Notes: a model not told the origin generated them from the letters alone. Shown: positions 22,696 through 35,609, counted from the first letter of the stretch. The stretch is DNA of 64,000 bases from Orobanche coerulescens (GCA_033398695.1 CM065817.1:65956001-66020000); one strand, 5' to 3'. Numbers and translations: made by a program.

Positions 22696-23061
22696 CCAGC
22701 AGCCAAATTTAGGGCGCGGAGTGAAGGCGGAATGTTTTACGCGGTGAGAATGAGAGCATTAAGCCAATAAGCATGTTTTTTCCTCCTGTCACTAACGGTA
22801 CTTTGAAACTATAGGTACAACAGTGATGCCTATATTTTGTTCTAGCAATCGAATTCATCTCTGAAGACGAGGACGTTCGTCAAGCAGGCCATGGCCCAGT
22901 GGTGGTGCTAGATTTCCGACCGAGTATTTAGATAAAATTTTGTTCATCTTACTGCTCGACTCGTGGTATTTTGCTCGATTCTTAGTCGCATTTTTCGTAG
23001 TATTTTGCTTCTCTTTTTTTCTTAGTCACATCTTACTGGGCAGCAGGCGTTTGTGTTGTCC

Positions 23062-24633
23062 AAGAATTGGTGGAAGGGATTAGGATAGTTTTGGAGTTGA
23101 TTTTGAAGTAGTTTGATTATTTAGAAGTGTTGAATCATGTTCTGGAAATATATATATATATATATATATAAAGGAGCTGTCCTATTTTGGTTCCCACAAA
23201 AAAATGAGTTTTTATTTTATAAGATTTGATTAAATAAATAGAAAATAGATTTTATAACGAAAACGTGGTCGCTTGAACGAATAAAGATAGATTTAAAACG
23301 AATAAGTTAAGAGGTTTTGAAGATTGACAACTAAATCTATTTTTCTGAAAAAGTACTTGCTGTTAGAAATTATCCCGAAGTAAAACCAGACTTTAAAATA
23401 TAAACCGAGTAGCCGAGGCTTTAAAATATGATAGTCTACATAAATACCTTCACGTGGATAGGTAGAACTTTGAAAATGGAGTTAAAACGTATAAGTTATG
23501 GCTCGTAGAAGTTTTAGACGAAATATATAATTTTTGACAGCTTTTAGTTAATATACATGCTGTCAGGATTTTCCGACTGCTTTTGTAAATCATGTTTTTA
23601 CCTTTAAAAGTAGTGCTTGCGCACGTCGTAACTCTTAAAAACGAAGAAGTTATGGTCTATCAAAAGACATGCTGAAAATATATATTTTTACACTATTGAC
23701 AGCTTTTAGTTTATGCTGAAAATTAACTTCAAAGTCATTTTTGGACGCCTTAATAGGGCTGGGACCGGTTCGGTTCTTGGTAAAAAAATTAAAGAACCGG
23801 AACCGGTTTTTAAATACATAAACCGGTTCGGTTTTTGACCACTTTTTTCAGGAACCGAATTAGGAACCGAAACCGAAAAAACCGGTTTTTTCTTCAGGAA
23901 CCGAATTAGGAACCGGAACCGAGTTTAATGTGTAAAATCCGGGTTTTTCGGTTCTTTTAGGAACCGAATTGTGCAAAAAAACCAAATTTTGTAAAAAAAC
24001 GAATTTTAAGTAGAAATCGAATTTAATGTGTAATATTTTGAACAAAATACATTTAATTTGCTTTATTTAATGCCTATATTATGTAAAAAATTATATATAA
24101 TATTATTTTTATTATTATATATATAATATATATAGAACCGGTTCCAAACTGGTTTTTTCTAACATCATAAAATAGGAACCAGAACCGGAACCGAATTAAG
24201 AACCGGAACCGGTTAATAATAAAAAAACCGGAACCGGAACCGAATTTTTCGGTTCGGTTCTTATTAAAATTCGGTTCTTTGGGTAAAAATCCCAGCCCTA
24301 CGCCTTAACATCGGAATTAGCTGAAACGGACGAAATAAAAGTTGTAATGTTTTATATATACATATTAGTCAAGTGAGATACTTTTCAAAATATTTATTAC
24401 TAGAACAATTATAACCAAACTACGAAATATACTTGTTTAGTCGGTAAAACTGTATATTACGACTATTGATAGTCAACATCGACGAAACTATATTTTACCA
24501 ACTAAATCTTTATACAAACATGTACGAGCGATATAACATTTTATAAAATGCATACATAACATATCATTGTTGTGCAACACAGTATCAAAACAAACATAAT
24601 GCCATAATAGTTACATTCTTGCGGATTCTTACT
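23062..24633 (+). repeat. Direct duplication, copy 1 (MITE-interrupted)
   Basis: It begins AAGAATTGGTGGAAGGG and, without the 555-bp MITE plus duplicated target, matches 25045-26043 closely; both copies end in an ATTCTTGC-GATTCTTACT run. No TG...CA ends, primer site or polypurine tract were seen, so an LTR pair is not supported. Confidence 0.8.
23754..24300 (+). mobile_element. hAT-type MITE with 8-bp target duplication CGCCTTAA
   Basis: The terminal inverted repeats are TAGGGCTGGGA at the left and TCCCAGCCCTA at the right, flanked on both sides by CGCCTTAA (23746-23753 and 24301-24308). The interior is dense in GGTTCGGTTC/GAACCGAACC words that let most of it fold back. An 8-bp duplication and these ends are typical of hAT-derived nonautonomous elements. 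The paralogous copy at about 25742-25749 has a single CGCCTTAA and no insert, which is an empty site. No coding capacity. Confidence 0.92.
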
Positions 24634-25044
24634 ATGTCTTTGCTCATTTTGGACTACAATTGTAAAGTGTTCCGTGCAAGTTCCGTACAGTGTTTTAGCT
24701 AAGTTGCTAAGGGTTTTGGAGTATTGATTTGGGTACACTTGTTTTCTTGGGCATCATATCCTACTAATCTCAAGTAAGCTATAAAAATTACTTTCATAAT
24801 TTTTACACAACTTATGTATGTATTATTACAATTTAGAAGTGCTTATTTAACTTATTACATACAAATATATCGCCATATACATGTTTGTAGATTTTTATGA
24901 TGAAAAAAAAAGTAAATAAATAATTGACAAGGTCATTTTATTGATCAAAATATGTACATATAAGTTCTATGATATTAATTAATTCATGATATTATGAATT
25001 TTCATTATATTGTATATATTATTATGGCACTACATAAATTGTTG

Positions 25045-26043
25045 AAGAATTGGTGGAAGGGATTAGGATAGTTTTGGAGTTGATTTTGAGGTAGTTCGAT
25101 TATTTAAAAGTGTTGAAATCATGTTCTGGAAATATATATAAAGGAGCTGTCCTATTTTGGTTCCCACAGAAAAATGAGTTTTTATTTTATAATATTTGAT
25201 TAAAGAAATAGAAAATAGATTTTATAACGAAAATGTGGTCGCTTGAACGAATAAAAACAGATTTAAAACGAATAAGTTACGAGGTTTTGAAGTTTGACAA
25301 CTAAATCTATTTTTCTGAAAAAGTACTTGCTGTTAGAAATTATCCCGAAGTAAAACCGGACTTTAAAAGATAAACCGAGTAGCCGAGGCTTTAAAATATG
25401 ATAGTCTACATAAATACCTTCACGGGGATAGGTAGAACTTTGAAAACGGAGTTAAAACGTGTAAGTTATGGCTCGTAGAAGTTTTAGACGAAATATATAA
25501 TTTTTGACAGCTTTTAGTTAATATACATGCTGTCAGGATTTTCCGACTGCTTTTTAACCCGTTTCTAGTCCGAGACGGGGAAAACTTATAAAAGACTTTT
25601 TGTAAATCATGTTTTTACACGTCGTAACTCTTAAAAACGAAGAAGTTATGGTCTATAAAAAGATATGCTGAATATATATATTTTTACACTATTGACAGCT
25701 TTTAGTTTATGCTGAAAATTAACTTCGAGGTCATTTTTGGACGCCTTAACATCGGAATTAGCTGAAACGGACGAAATAAAAGTTGTAATATTTTATATAT
25801 ACATATTAGTCAAGTCGGATACTTTTCAAAATGTTTTGTACTTGTTTAGTCGTTAAAAGTGTATATTACGACTATTGATAGCCAACATCGACGAAACTAT
25901 ATTTTACCAACTAAATCTTTATACAAACATGTACGGGCGATATAATATTTTATAAAATGCATACATAACAAATTATTGTTGTGCAACACAATGTCAAAAC
26001 AAACATAATACCATAATAGTTACATTCTTGCAGATTCTTACTA
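25045..26043 (+). repeat. Direct duplication, copy 2 (uninterrupted)
   Basis: It matches 23062-24633 minus the MITE. It has about 40 extra bases near 25555-25600 and lacks some sequence near 24390-24435 of copy 1. It ends about 100 bp before the transposase ATG. Confidence 0.8.
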
Positions 26044-26141
26044 GTTACATTCTTGTTAGATGTTACTTTCGTTTTGAATATCTTCTCGTCATTTGGTTTT
26101 GAAACTATTTTGTTTGTCCAAATTGATCTAACAGTCTGAAA

Positions 26142-29100
26142 ATGGATCGAGTTTGGATGAACGCTAGTCGAATAAGTGATGAATATGAGAATGGAGTTGA
26201 ACAATTTCTAGAATTTGCACAAAAAAATCGACCAGAACCCGATCAAAAGTATTATTGTCCTTGTATCAATTGTGTGAATGGAAGAAGACATGAAGTTGGC
26301 AAGATTCGAGAACATCTTCTTTGTGATGGAATTAACAAGAATTATAAAATATGGACATGGCATGGTGAATTGGTGGACTTTTCAAGTGAGCACTCGAAAG
26401 ACACTCATGACATTGATCTGGATACATATGATCGAGTTGAAGACATGATTCGTGATGTTGGACAAGAATCTTTTCAACGAGCACATGTGTATGATACGTT
26501 GAAAAGTGATTCAGAGATACCTTTGTGGCCGGGATGTAAACTCTTTACACGATTGTCAGCAGTGTTAAAATTGGTTAATCTGAAGGCAAGAAATGGATGG
26601 AGTGATAAAAGCTTTACCGAATTGCTTGAACTGTTGACGGAGATGCTTCTAGAAGATAACACATTACCGAATCGTAATTATGAGGCAAAGAATATATTGT
26701 GTCCGATGGGAATGGAGTACAAGAAAATACACGCATGCCCCAATGATTGCATATTATATAGAAAAGAGTTTGAAACATTGCATAAGTGTCCCACATGCGG
26801 GGTATCGAGGTACAAATCCAAGTCTGATGATTGTAGTGATGATAGCACAAAACTAGGTTCCCCTGCGAATGTGTTATGGTATCTTCTAATAATTCCAAGG
26901 TTTAAGCGATTGTTTGCTAATGCAGATGATGCGAAGAACCTCATATGGCATGCGGATGGGAGAAAATGTGATGGACAGCTTCGCCATCCGGATGATTCTT
27001 TACAGTGGAAGAAAATTGATAACTTGTTTCCAGATTTTGGAATGAGGCAAGAAATCTTAGACTCGGACTTGCTACAGATGGGATGAATCCATTTGGTAAC
27101 ATGAGTTGTAAGCATAGTTCATAGCCAGTTATGCTTGTGATTTACAATCTACCTGATTGGTTGTGCATGAAACGGAAATATGGTATGTTATCTATGATGA
27201 TTTCAGGCCCAAGACAACCAGGAAATGACATAGATGTTTATCTAAGTCCTTTGATTGAAGACTTCACAATGTTATGGGAGGAAGGGATAAACGTGTTTGA
27301 TGGGTATCGTTAGCAAAGTTTCAAGTTGCGTGCATTGTTATTTTGCACCATTAACGACTTTCCAGCATATGGAAATGTGAGTGGGTATAGTTTTAAGGGG
27401 CATCATGCATGTCCTATATGTGAAGAACAGACAAGTTACATACAACTAAAGCATGGGCAAAAGACTGCTTACACTCGACATCGAAGGTTTCTTGAACATT
27501 ATCACCCTTATCGTAGATTAAAAAAAGCTTTTAACGGATCTCAGGAGGATGGAACTGCACCTACACCCTTGACGGGTAAACAGGTTTATGATCGGGTTAA
27601 AAACATCAATACTATATTTGGGAAGACCAAGAAGAAGGCTATTGAGAAAAACATCTAGAAGAAGAGGTCGATATTCTTTGATCTACCATACTAGTCCCAT
27701 CTAGATGTTAGGCATTGTATTGATGTTATGCATGTGGAGAAGAATGTGTGTGATAGTGTAATTGGTACACTTTTGAACATTAAAGGCAAGACGAAAGATA
27801 ATGTGAAGGCTCGACAAGATTTTCTTGAGATGGGTATACGACCAGAGCTACATCCACAATTAGTAGGTAAACGTACCTATTTGCCTCCAGCATGTCACAC
27901 TTTATCAAAAAAAAAGAGAACAAGTTTTTTGCCAGTGTCTACGGGGCATGAAAGTGCCGCAGGGATATTCTTCCAATATCAAGAGTCTTGTGTCATTGCA
28001 AGATCTTAAGTTAGTTGGATTGAAATCTCATGATTGTCATGTATTAATGCAACAACTCCTGGCGGTTGCCATACGTGGCATCTTACCTAAAAAGGTAAGA
28101 CATGCCATAACTCGCTTGTGCTATTTCTTTAATGCCGTATGCAGCAAAGTGGTTGACCCTATGAAGTTGGATGAGTGGGAAAAAGAGGCTTCCGTTATCT
28201 TATGTCAATTAGAGATGTATTTTCCTCCTTCATTTTTTGACATCATGGTTCACTTAATTGTTCATTTAGTAAGGGAAATTAGAGTATGTGGTCCCGTTTA
28301 TTTAAGGTGGATGTATCCTGTTGAGCGGTACATGAAGATCTTAAAAGGGTATACCAAAAATCCACATCATCCGGAAGCATCTATTGTCGAGAGATACATT
28401 GCCGAAGAAGCTATTGAGTTTTGTACAGATTACTTGTCAAATATAGAAGCTGTAGGGCTACCGAAGCCTCGTCATGATGGGAGACATGAAGGTAAGGGAA
28501 CTCGTGGTGTGAAAGTCCAAACTAAGAGTCGAGACGAAGTTTTTCAAGCGCATTTGTATATATTAAATAACACTGACGAGGTCCTCCCTTACTTGACTGC
28601 TCACAAAAATCTTCTAAAGATGAATTATCCTCGCATGAACGAAAAATGGTTGTTGAACGAGCATAACAAAACTTTCTTAAAGTGGTTTAAAGAAAAAATT
28701 AGTCTTGATAATAGTGCTTCCGATACATTAAAATGGTTGGCACACGGGCCTAAGTTTGATGTCATTACTTGGAGCGGATATGATATCAATAATTGCTCCT
28801 TCTACACAAAGTAACAGGATGACAAGAGTACTGTTCAAAACAGTGGGGTCACTCTTCAGGCCGAGTCCATGCACTTTTCTAGTTCTAAAGATAAAAATCC
28901 TGTTATGACATCTGTAAATTACTTTGGAGTCGTTGAAGATATTTGTAAGGTTGATTATGTCATATTTCGAGTGCCTGTTTTTAAGTGTAAGTGGGTTGAT
29001 AATAACACAGGTTTGCGAATTGATGAGTTGGGATTTACATTGGTAGACCTTCGCAAGGTAGCTTGTATGGATGAGCCTTTCATCATGGCATGTCAAGCAA

Positions 29101-29315
29101 AACAGGTGTTTTATATCAACGATCCATGTGATGAAAGATAGTCAGTGGTTCTTCAAGGTAGAAGCATGGATGTTACTCATGAAGATGAAGTCTCAGCACT
29201 TGAAAATTATGAGACTGTTGCACGCATGCCTTCTATGATGGAAGAAAATGAAGTGGATGATGTACATGCTACTCGTCATGATCATGATGAAGGCATATGG
29301 GAGAACATTTTATAG
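26142..29315 (+). pseudogene. TNP2-type CACTA transposase, broken
   Basis: The ATG at 26142 starts a transposase-associated domain (MDRVWMNASRISDEYENG, then YYCPCINCVN). A transposase-21-type catalytic region follows, with CPNDC and CPTCG cysteine pairs near 26740-26800, ATDGMNPFG near 27075, and VYLSPLIED near 27240. The DUF4218-like part is at 28200-28400 (MYFPPSFFD, YPVERYMK) and a DUF4216-like part at 28890-29150 (VNYFGVVEDI). Frame is lost near 27055 and 27950; stops occur at about 27121, 27311, 27656, 28812 and 29139, at least two of them where relatives have Trp. An intact protein would cut the CACTA ends in the nucleus. I see no need for introns in this stretch. Confidence 0.9.
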
Positions 29316-30796
29316 GCTTTTACTTTTGGATTTTTATTTTGTTATTTTCTAATATTTAATATGTGTAATGTTAAACGTGATTTCAGTTTACAATATTGGG
29401 AATGAATGTTTAATATGTGTAATATGTGAATGAATGAATGATGGATGTTTTTTTATTGTGAATTAATTATTTATTTGATTACCTTGTCCAGTGTGAAAAT
29501 TGATCCACAAACATGGAGTTGGATCTCTCATGTTAGTTTGGACCTTGGTGTAATGAATGAATGAATGAATGAACGAATGAATGAATATATGAACAAGAAA
29601 GCTGAGGTATAGCTTTGTGTGGACTGCAAATACTTTTGTTTTCCACAAACATTTTAGTCTTTATATGATGATTTATAGCTTTGTGTGGGCTGCAAATACT
29701 TTTGTTTTCCCTTTCACCTTTCCAAGTAGACGCTTGTTTGTGTGAAGAAGTTGTTATTTTCCTTTCACATGAAACAGGTAGCTCGTAAATCAAATCTGGA
29801 ACTGGCCGTTTCTATTTTTGAAATCCCTGTTGTTTAGATGCTAATATACTGTTCCAGATAGAAACTTAAAACTCTAATGGTGCAGCTGTGGGTATTTAAT
29901 AAATGCTAATCTATTTCTGGTCATTTGTGTTTGTATGCATATAACATAAATGCTTGTTATATGGTTTGTTGGGAGTTTAGATTTTGTGTCAGTTAAAATT
30001 ATCTTGCTGCATATGTAACTTGAAATTTTTTTTCAAGGAAATTCCATTAGCTCAATTGTTGAACTATCATTTATATGGGTACATTCACTTTTTTGTCTTG
30101 ATTTATGCAATTTTCATAGTGCTGTGACCTGATTTGGGTTTGCTTAAGGAGTCATAACTAAATATCTGGAACATCTGATCTGATCGGCTTTCAAGAACAA
30201 TAATATATTTTCAAGTAATGATAACACACTATTTTCTCATAATTGCATACTGAACTTTTTGTTGATCATGCAGGTTTTCACATGTGGAGACAATTAATTC
30301 TTTTGTTGTGGTCATAGAGATACAGTCTGTCCTATATTCAGGCCAAAGCTTGTTGAAACTCTGAAGGGTATTCCTTGCAAGCAGGTATGCCATTTTGTTG
30401 TATTTTCTCCAACGTCGGTGAATATTAAAATGGGTTCATTATTATTCTTCTATTTTTTTCAGACCGTGGCATGGATAAGAATAGCCAGTATCAATTCCTT
30501 TACTTCCTTTTCTTTTTCAAACAGCAAGTAGTTGTTATCAAATGATTGTGATATTTTTGGCTTTGTTGGACTAGTAGTGATCATCTCATGAAATAGAAAG
30601 TTCTGTACTTAATATAAAACTCTCTGGTTCGGATTTCCTCTTGCTTCCGTAGAGGAAATATTTTAGAAATAAATATATTTCCACACATCCTGCTATTTGT
30701 TTTAGATTTGAAGATGACATTTCTATAGCTTAAAAATGAATTTCTTTTATTTCATTGCTTATGATCTTCTTATTAACTTATTACTAAACAGACACA
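29316..30796 (+). other. CACTA intergenic region, no gene
   Basis: This is AT-rich sequence between the two CACTA genes. An ATGA/ATGAACGA microsatellite is at about 29552-29588, and a 35-bp phrase with TTTGTGTGG and CTGCAAATACTTTTG repeats at about 29612 and 29677. It may include the promoter and 5' leader of the downstream gene. Confidence 0.5.
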
Positions 30797-33700
30797 TGTC
30801 TACTCCACCGACATCTCGTTCCACTTCTCTAGTAGAGACTATATCGAGGAAAACTAGACAATCGACACGATGTAGAGATATGACAAAAACACGAGTGGAT
30901 GGAAAAAAATTACCGCTTGACCTCGATAAGGTCACAGGAAAAACTAAAAGAGCTCATAAAGTGAAGTTAAGCACGTATTTGGGAAAACTTGCTCGAGATA
31001 ATGTTTCTATTTTGCACCCTAGATGGTTAAAAGTACCAGAATCGGATAAGAATATGATTTGGCAGGATGTTTTGGTATGTTCAGTAAAACCTTATACACT
31101 TAACTTGCATGTTTTGACATTTTAAGATATTTTACCATATTATTATTATTGCCTAATTCTTCAATTTTCATTGTTATTGTTAGTCCAACTTTGATATTAG
31201 CAATAACGAACAATTGAAAGATAAGATATTGCAATCAGTGGGCTTAAAGTGGAGACAGTTTAAATCAGAATTGACACGTGACTGGGTATATGGTGCATAC
31301 AAGGACATGTCTTCTTGTGAAAAATACAATATCTCGGAGACTGATTGGGACGAATTCAAAAAGATTAGACTAGATCCTTATTGGGAGGTAAATCTAAGTT
31401 TTATTGTCTACTGCAATGCTTGTGTATTGTTATTCTTGTGTTAGTGTTTCTCTTCATAATCACAGGTAAAAAGAAAAAAAGCACAAGACATCCAAAAACT
31501 GAACACGGCTCCCCATACGATGTCTCGTGGAGGTTATGATTGGCTTGAAGAGAAGATCATGGAAAGTAAACTAAAGCAACGGAAAGAGGAAGCCAAACAA
31601 TCTGGTGCTGATACAATTGCTGATCCTCCATCTCCTCCGACACGCCACCAAAAATATAAGTTGGGTCGAATTAAGAAATCGGGTGAGATGACATCTGATG
31701 CAGCACGCGAGATCGCTAAGAGAATTGTAAGTTATTAATTTTGTTCTGTATTTGCCTCAAAGAATTATGCCTGGTTGAGAATATAACTTTGATCTGTTGC
31801 CTCAAATCAAATATTGCCTCAAATTTTTCTTTAACAAAGTGAGTCTGACTTGGGTTGGGAGGATGCAAAAAAACCATGACATCTCTTATAGTGGCTAGTG
31901 TATTATTTTAGGTTCATCCTTGTAATATTGGAAATGTAGGAAGGAACACACAATCTCCAGATCTTCTACTGAATTAGAATACGGGATACATATACATGAT
32001 ATGAAATTTTGCTGCAATCTTTACAACATTCTACTGCGCTGCATATTATTGTAATAAGTCGGCCATTTGTATTGCTTCCACAGGGTATTGCTGCCACAGT
32101 TGTGGTATTGCTGCCACAGTGGTATTGCTGCCATAGTGCACCCTTTACAACAGTAACCACAGAAGTATAATAATCACAAAACTACCCCTGATGAGGTTTA
32201 GCCTAATTACAAAAGAGCCCACTTATCTTTTAAAATTACAAATCAACCCATGTCAAGGGTGCACTACTGTAAGTTTAAAAACAATTTTTGAAAGATAATA
32301 AGGTATTTTTTTTTGGTAAATACTGAACCTCAGGGGTACCATTTCTAATTTTTCAAATCTATAAGGGAAATAGTAGTACCTAGAACCCAGCCCTTGCACA
32401 TTCTGCTACTCTTGTCAAGGGTGCACTGCTGTAATTTTTCAAATCACATGGTCCTTTGTTTTTTATTGCAAATACATATTTGGGATAATTACAAATAGTA
32501 CCCCTAAGATCAATAATTACAAAAAAAGACCATGTGATACGACTATACGAGAATATGATGACAGGTAGAAATGAACCATGTTTAGCAAAATATTCAAAAG
32601 GGAGTGTTTGCAAACTGGAAAAGAAAAGGTTAATTATATAGATTCCCTGAACAATTAAGGTTTTTGCACTTTGGCTGCGGGATTTTTTTTTATTGCACTT
32701 AACCCCAGTAAACTATGTGCTTTATTTCATTTTGCCTCTTGGGCAACTAAAAAACCGATGCAAGTGTAATATTCATGTCATGTGTCCGCGTATATTTGGA
32801 GTGAAAAAAAATGATTTTGGGGTTTATTGTAATTTACTAAAAAAAAGTGATTCTGGGGTAGAAGTTGGAAAATACGAGAAATACTTTAGTGTTTGCACTT
32901 TCTTATTGCACGCACGACTTTGGACTACAAACATATAGCTGAACTACCTTATTTTCATGTTGTTGATTTCCTTGAATTGATATTATTTTTATTAACTTTA
33001 TCAATAATATTGTCGTCGATTAATATCATGGCTCAGTGTTGATTTTTTTCGCCTCCATACGCAACTTCATAATGAATGCATACACTTCAATAAGAATTCA
33101 CTTGATTATTTTTAGTAAATAAGTCTGATATCATTTTTTATGTATCCATTTTTTATATATCCATTTAATAAGTCTGATTATTTTTAGTAAATAAGTCTGA
33201 TTATTTTTTGTACTTTTTCTGTATCGTGGGCATGTTTTACCATGTAATAACTAGAAAGCTCTAAATGCTTAAAGACCATTTCACTGTTTGACGTGTTATT
33301 AATTTTTATTTAAATATATGATTGTTTTACAAGTTATTCAAATGCTCTATCTTTATTCGTTGTAGGATGAGTTTGAGGAGCAGTGCTCACAGGGTTCCTT
33401 TGTTAACGAGTGTCGCAAGGATATATTATCAGCTGCAGTTGGGCGAACAGAGCACCTAGGTCGTGTTTGTGGTGTTGGATTCGGTGTGGGCATTCGAGAG
33501 TACTTTGGAGGTCATTCTCGTGGGTCGGCAACATCATCAGTAAGTCCAGAATTTTTGGAGCGCCTAACACAAAAGATTACACACGAAGTCACACAAAAGT
33601 TAATGAAGCAGTTCGGCCCCGCTTTGGAATCATTGAATCAATCTCAACATACTCCAGTACATAATGACACACCTCCTCTACGTGTCAGCACAAAGGGGAG

Positions 33701-35356
33701 TTGTATTGTCGCTACAAACCCCTCAGGGGAGGAGAAAAACGTGGACAAGGTCGATCGAGTTGAGTTGTATATCGATGAGCATCCTCCTCGTCTCGTGGCC
33801 CTTGGGAGAGTTATTGAGGGGGGGCAACCTTACACGGTGTGCCTCTATCTGGTGATTTAGCTAGAGTGATGGTTGAAGATGTTCGAGACCCTGATGCTCC
33901 AGTCCTGGTTCCCACGTCGGAGGTAAGTTTAGTGGGGCAAGCCGTAGGTGGTTTTATTGCATGGCCAAGGCGTCAAATCAAATCTGTTTTAGCACAGGTA
34001 TTTCTTCCTTTTGTCTTTATTAGAAAAAGTATACATTTTATAAATAGAAATAGAATAACTAATAATAGTCGGATATAAGGGGTATTTTAATTGTGAAACA
34101 AAAAATGACTAGATTTTTTTCGGGATTAGGCTAGACCTTGGGGGTAGTTTTCTAATTATCCATATATTTTTTTTGCATGCAGATTCTTGAGAAAATCACA
34201 TATGCAAATCGGCCATTCCTGAATAACTCACCATATGCATTGTAATTGCCTACAAATAGCCACACACACACACACCAAAAAAAAAAAGAAAAATAAGAGA
34301 GGAAAGAAGCAAAACATAAGCAACAATTAAGCTTAAATTGTACTCCTTCAGTTCATGTTTCGAAAACACTTCTCATCCCATTTAAAGAGTTCTATTGTTT
34401 TATATCCGATGTCCTTACTTTTATATTATTTCATATTTTTAAGGATATTGCACAACGAAAAAAGAAACGAGTTCGACCGGTTGATGATTCAGAATCCGTA
34501 CAAGATCCCATTTTGGAATTGCTTAAAATTTCCCCATCCCTTTATAATAATCCTTTGCGGGTGCCGTTGGGTGATTTCTTTGGCCTAGTTGATGCTGATG
34601 TGCCATTGTACGTATGCCACACCGATGTTTTAGAAATCTTTCAGGGGAACGATTGGCTTAGCATCTCAGTTATGCAACTCTGGAGCACGTAAGTAAATTT
34701 TATAACTAATTTTTAATAATATGAGTTTATGTTTGTGTTATGTCTGAGATTTTGTTAAATCATTTTTGTGTGAAACGTAGCTTTATCATGATGATAGTGT
34801 TAATTGAGATTCAATGTTGTTGATGATTATTACATACATTAAACACTTTTGCAAAGCCAGTGAACAAATTGTGATTTTATACTGTGAATCGGTTATACAA
34901 CTCTGATAATAATCTGCATTTAATTTATAGTTATCAAAAGTTAAACTTCTTTTTATTGGATATTAGGTACCTAAAATCATTAATCGTAGACACGATGAAT
35001 GATAATTTGAATGGATTCCTTGAGCCTCAGTCCATACAAAGTATGGGTAATAAGAAGTCTGAAGCCACATCGTACATTCTACGACATATCCAGGATTCGA
35101 AAAAACAGATTTTTCTAGGAGCTTATCACCACGAGTAAGTACAACGACCTAACCGTTAGCGTCAGATTTTGAACAATGCAACACTTTTAGTTAAATAAGA
35201 AATTTTATAACTTGTTTATCAAAATTAGCTTGTTTCTTTTCAAAATGCAGGCGACATTGGCAACTCTTGGTAATTTTACCTAAGCAAGGGACTGCCGTGT
35301 GGTTTTGTTCATTACATCGTAAGCCCGATCAGGATATCAAATTCATAGTGCAGAGG
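30797..35356 (+). pseudogene. Second CACTA gene: transposase-24-like region plus Ulp1-like domain, multi-exon
   Basis: Splice-compatible exons are 30797-31074, 31184-31387, 31466-31726, about 33366-33995, 34444-34688, about 34967-35134 and about 35251-35356, with GT/AG borders. Early exons resemble the plant En/Spm second protein (GKTKRAHKVKLSTYLGKL, then DWDEFKKIRLDPYW); middle exons include VGIREYFGGHSRG and a coiled, Gln-rich stretch. The last exons look like a C48 (Ulp1) cysteine peptidase: HHERHWQLLVILP supplies the catalytic His, but the usual Asp (LDSL) is replaced in VWFCSLH. A frameshift lies near 33835. The exon with the catalytic Cys is missing, cut off by the Tat element at 35610. 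The role of Ulp1 domains in transposons is not settled. Confidence 0.75.
31727..33363 (+). other. Long intron of the second CACTA gene
   Basis: The intron is flanked by GTAAGT and a pyrimidine-poor TTGTAG acceptor. It holds a short minisatellite of GGTATTGCTGCCACAGT at about 32080-32135 and a duplicated phrase TGTCAAGGGTGCACT at about 32251 and 32413. Small nested repeats are likely but no complete element was identified. Confidence 0.45.
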
Positions 35357-35609
35357 TAAGCTTATAAAGAAGTGAAATGAATAAAGATAGAATAATTTAT
35401 ACATTTTACTTCGGTTGGATTATGTTTTCTATTCGGATATGTCTTTCTTCTATGTAAAATATTTATGGTCATGTAGGAGATCAGAATTATAGTACCTGCA
35501 GACCTTGATTTTAGTTGATGCTTTTGGTGATTTCTATTCAGTTTTCTTGTTAAGATAAGTTTGGTTGAATTAAATACTAGTTTTTTTAACACAGTTTATA
35601 CTTCCATCT

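Larger units (their letters stand above)
22701..26141 (+). other. CACTA region upstream of the transposase start, with direct duplication
   Basis: There is no gene in these 3.4 kb. The CACTA leader resumes after the target duplication. A block of about 1 kb occurs twice in direct orientation (23062-24633 and 25045-26043), the first copy interrupted by a MITE. An AT microsatellite lies at 23150-23170. The rest is AT-rich; this may be promoter, leader or intron of the transposase gene, which cannot be decided from sequence alone. Confidence 0.6.
13054..35609 (+). mobile_element. CACTA (En/Spm) transposon, disrupted and 3'-truncated
   Basis: The left end CACTACTAGGAAAA at 13054 is a classic CACTA terminal inverted repeat and lies inside an LTR. 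Subterminal hairpin repeats follow, then a pyrimidine-rich leader, a TNP2-type transposase gene (26142-29315) and a second spliced gene with a plant transposase-24-like region and Ulp1-like domain (30797-35356). A full Tekay element is nested at 13605-22695. The right end is missing: the last gene stops in an intron where a Tat element begins near 35610. Without the nested Gypsy element the remaining CACTA DNA is about 13.5 kb. Confidence 0.82.

Noticed and set aside
23062..26043. LTR pair of a short element (TRIM-like)
   Set aside because: The repeats lack TG...CA ends, a primer site, a polypurine tract and a clear target duplication.
29463..29793. Minus-strand open frames with repeated HSFIHSFIHS
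   Set aside because: They are produced by the ATGA microsatellite and a tandem 65-bp phrase.
34444..35356. Host SUMO protease gene
   Set aside because: The exons continue from a CACTA transposase-24-like gene inside CACTA boundaries, and the catalytic Asp is lacking.
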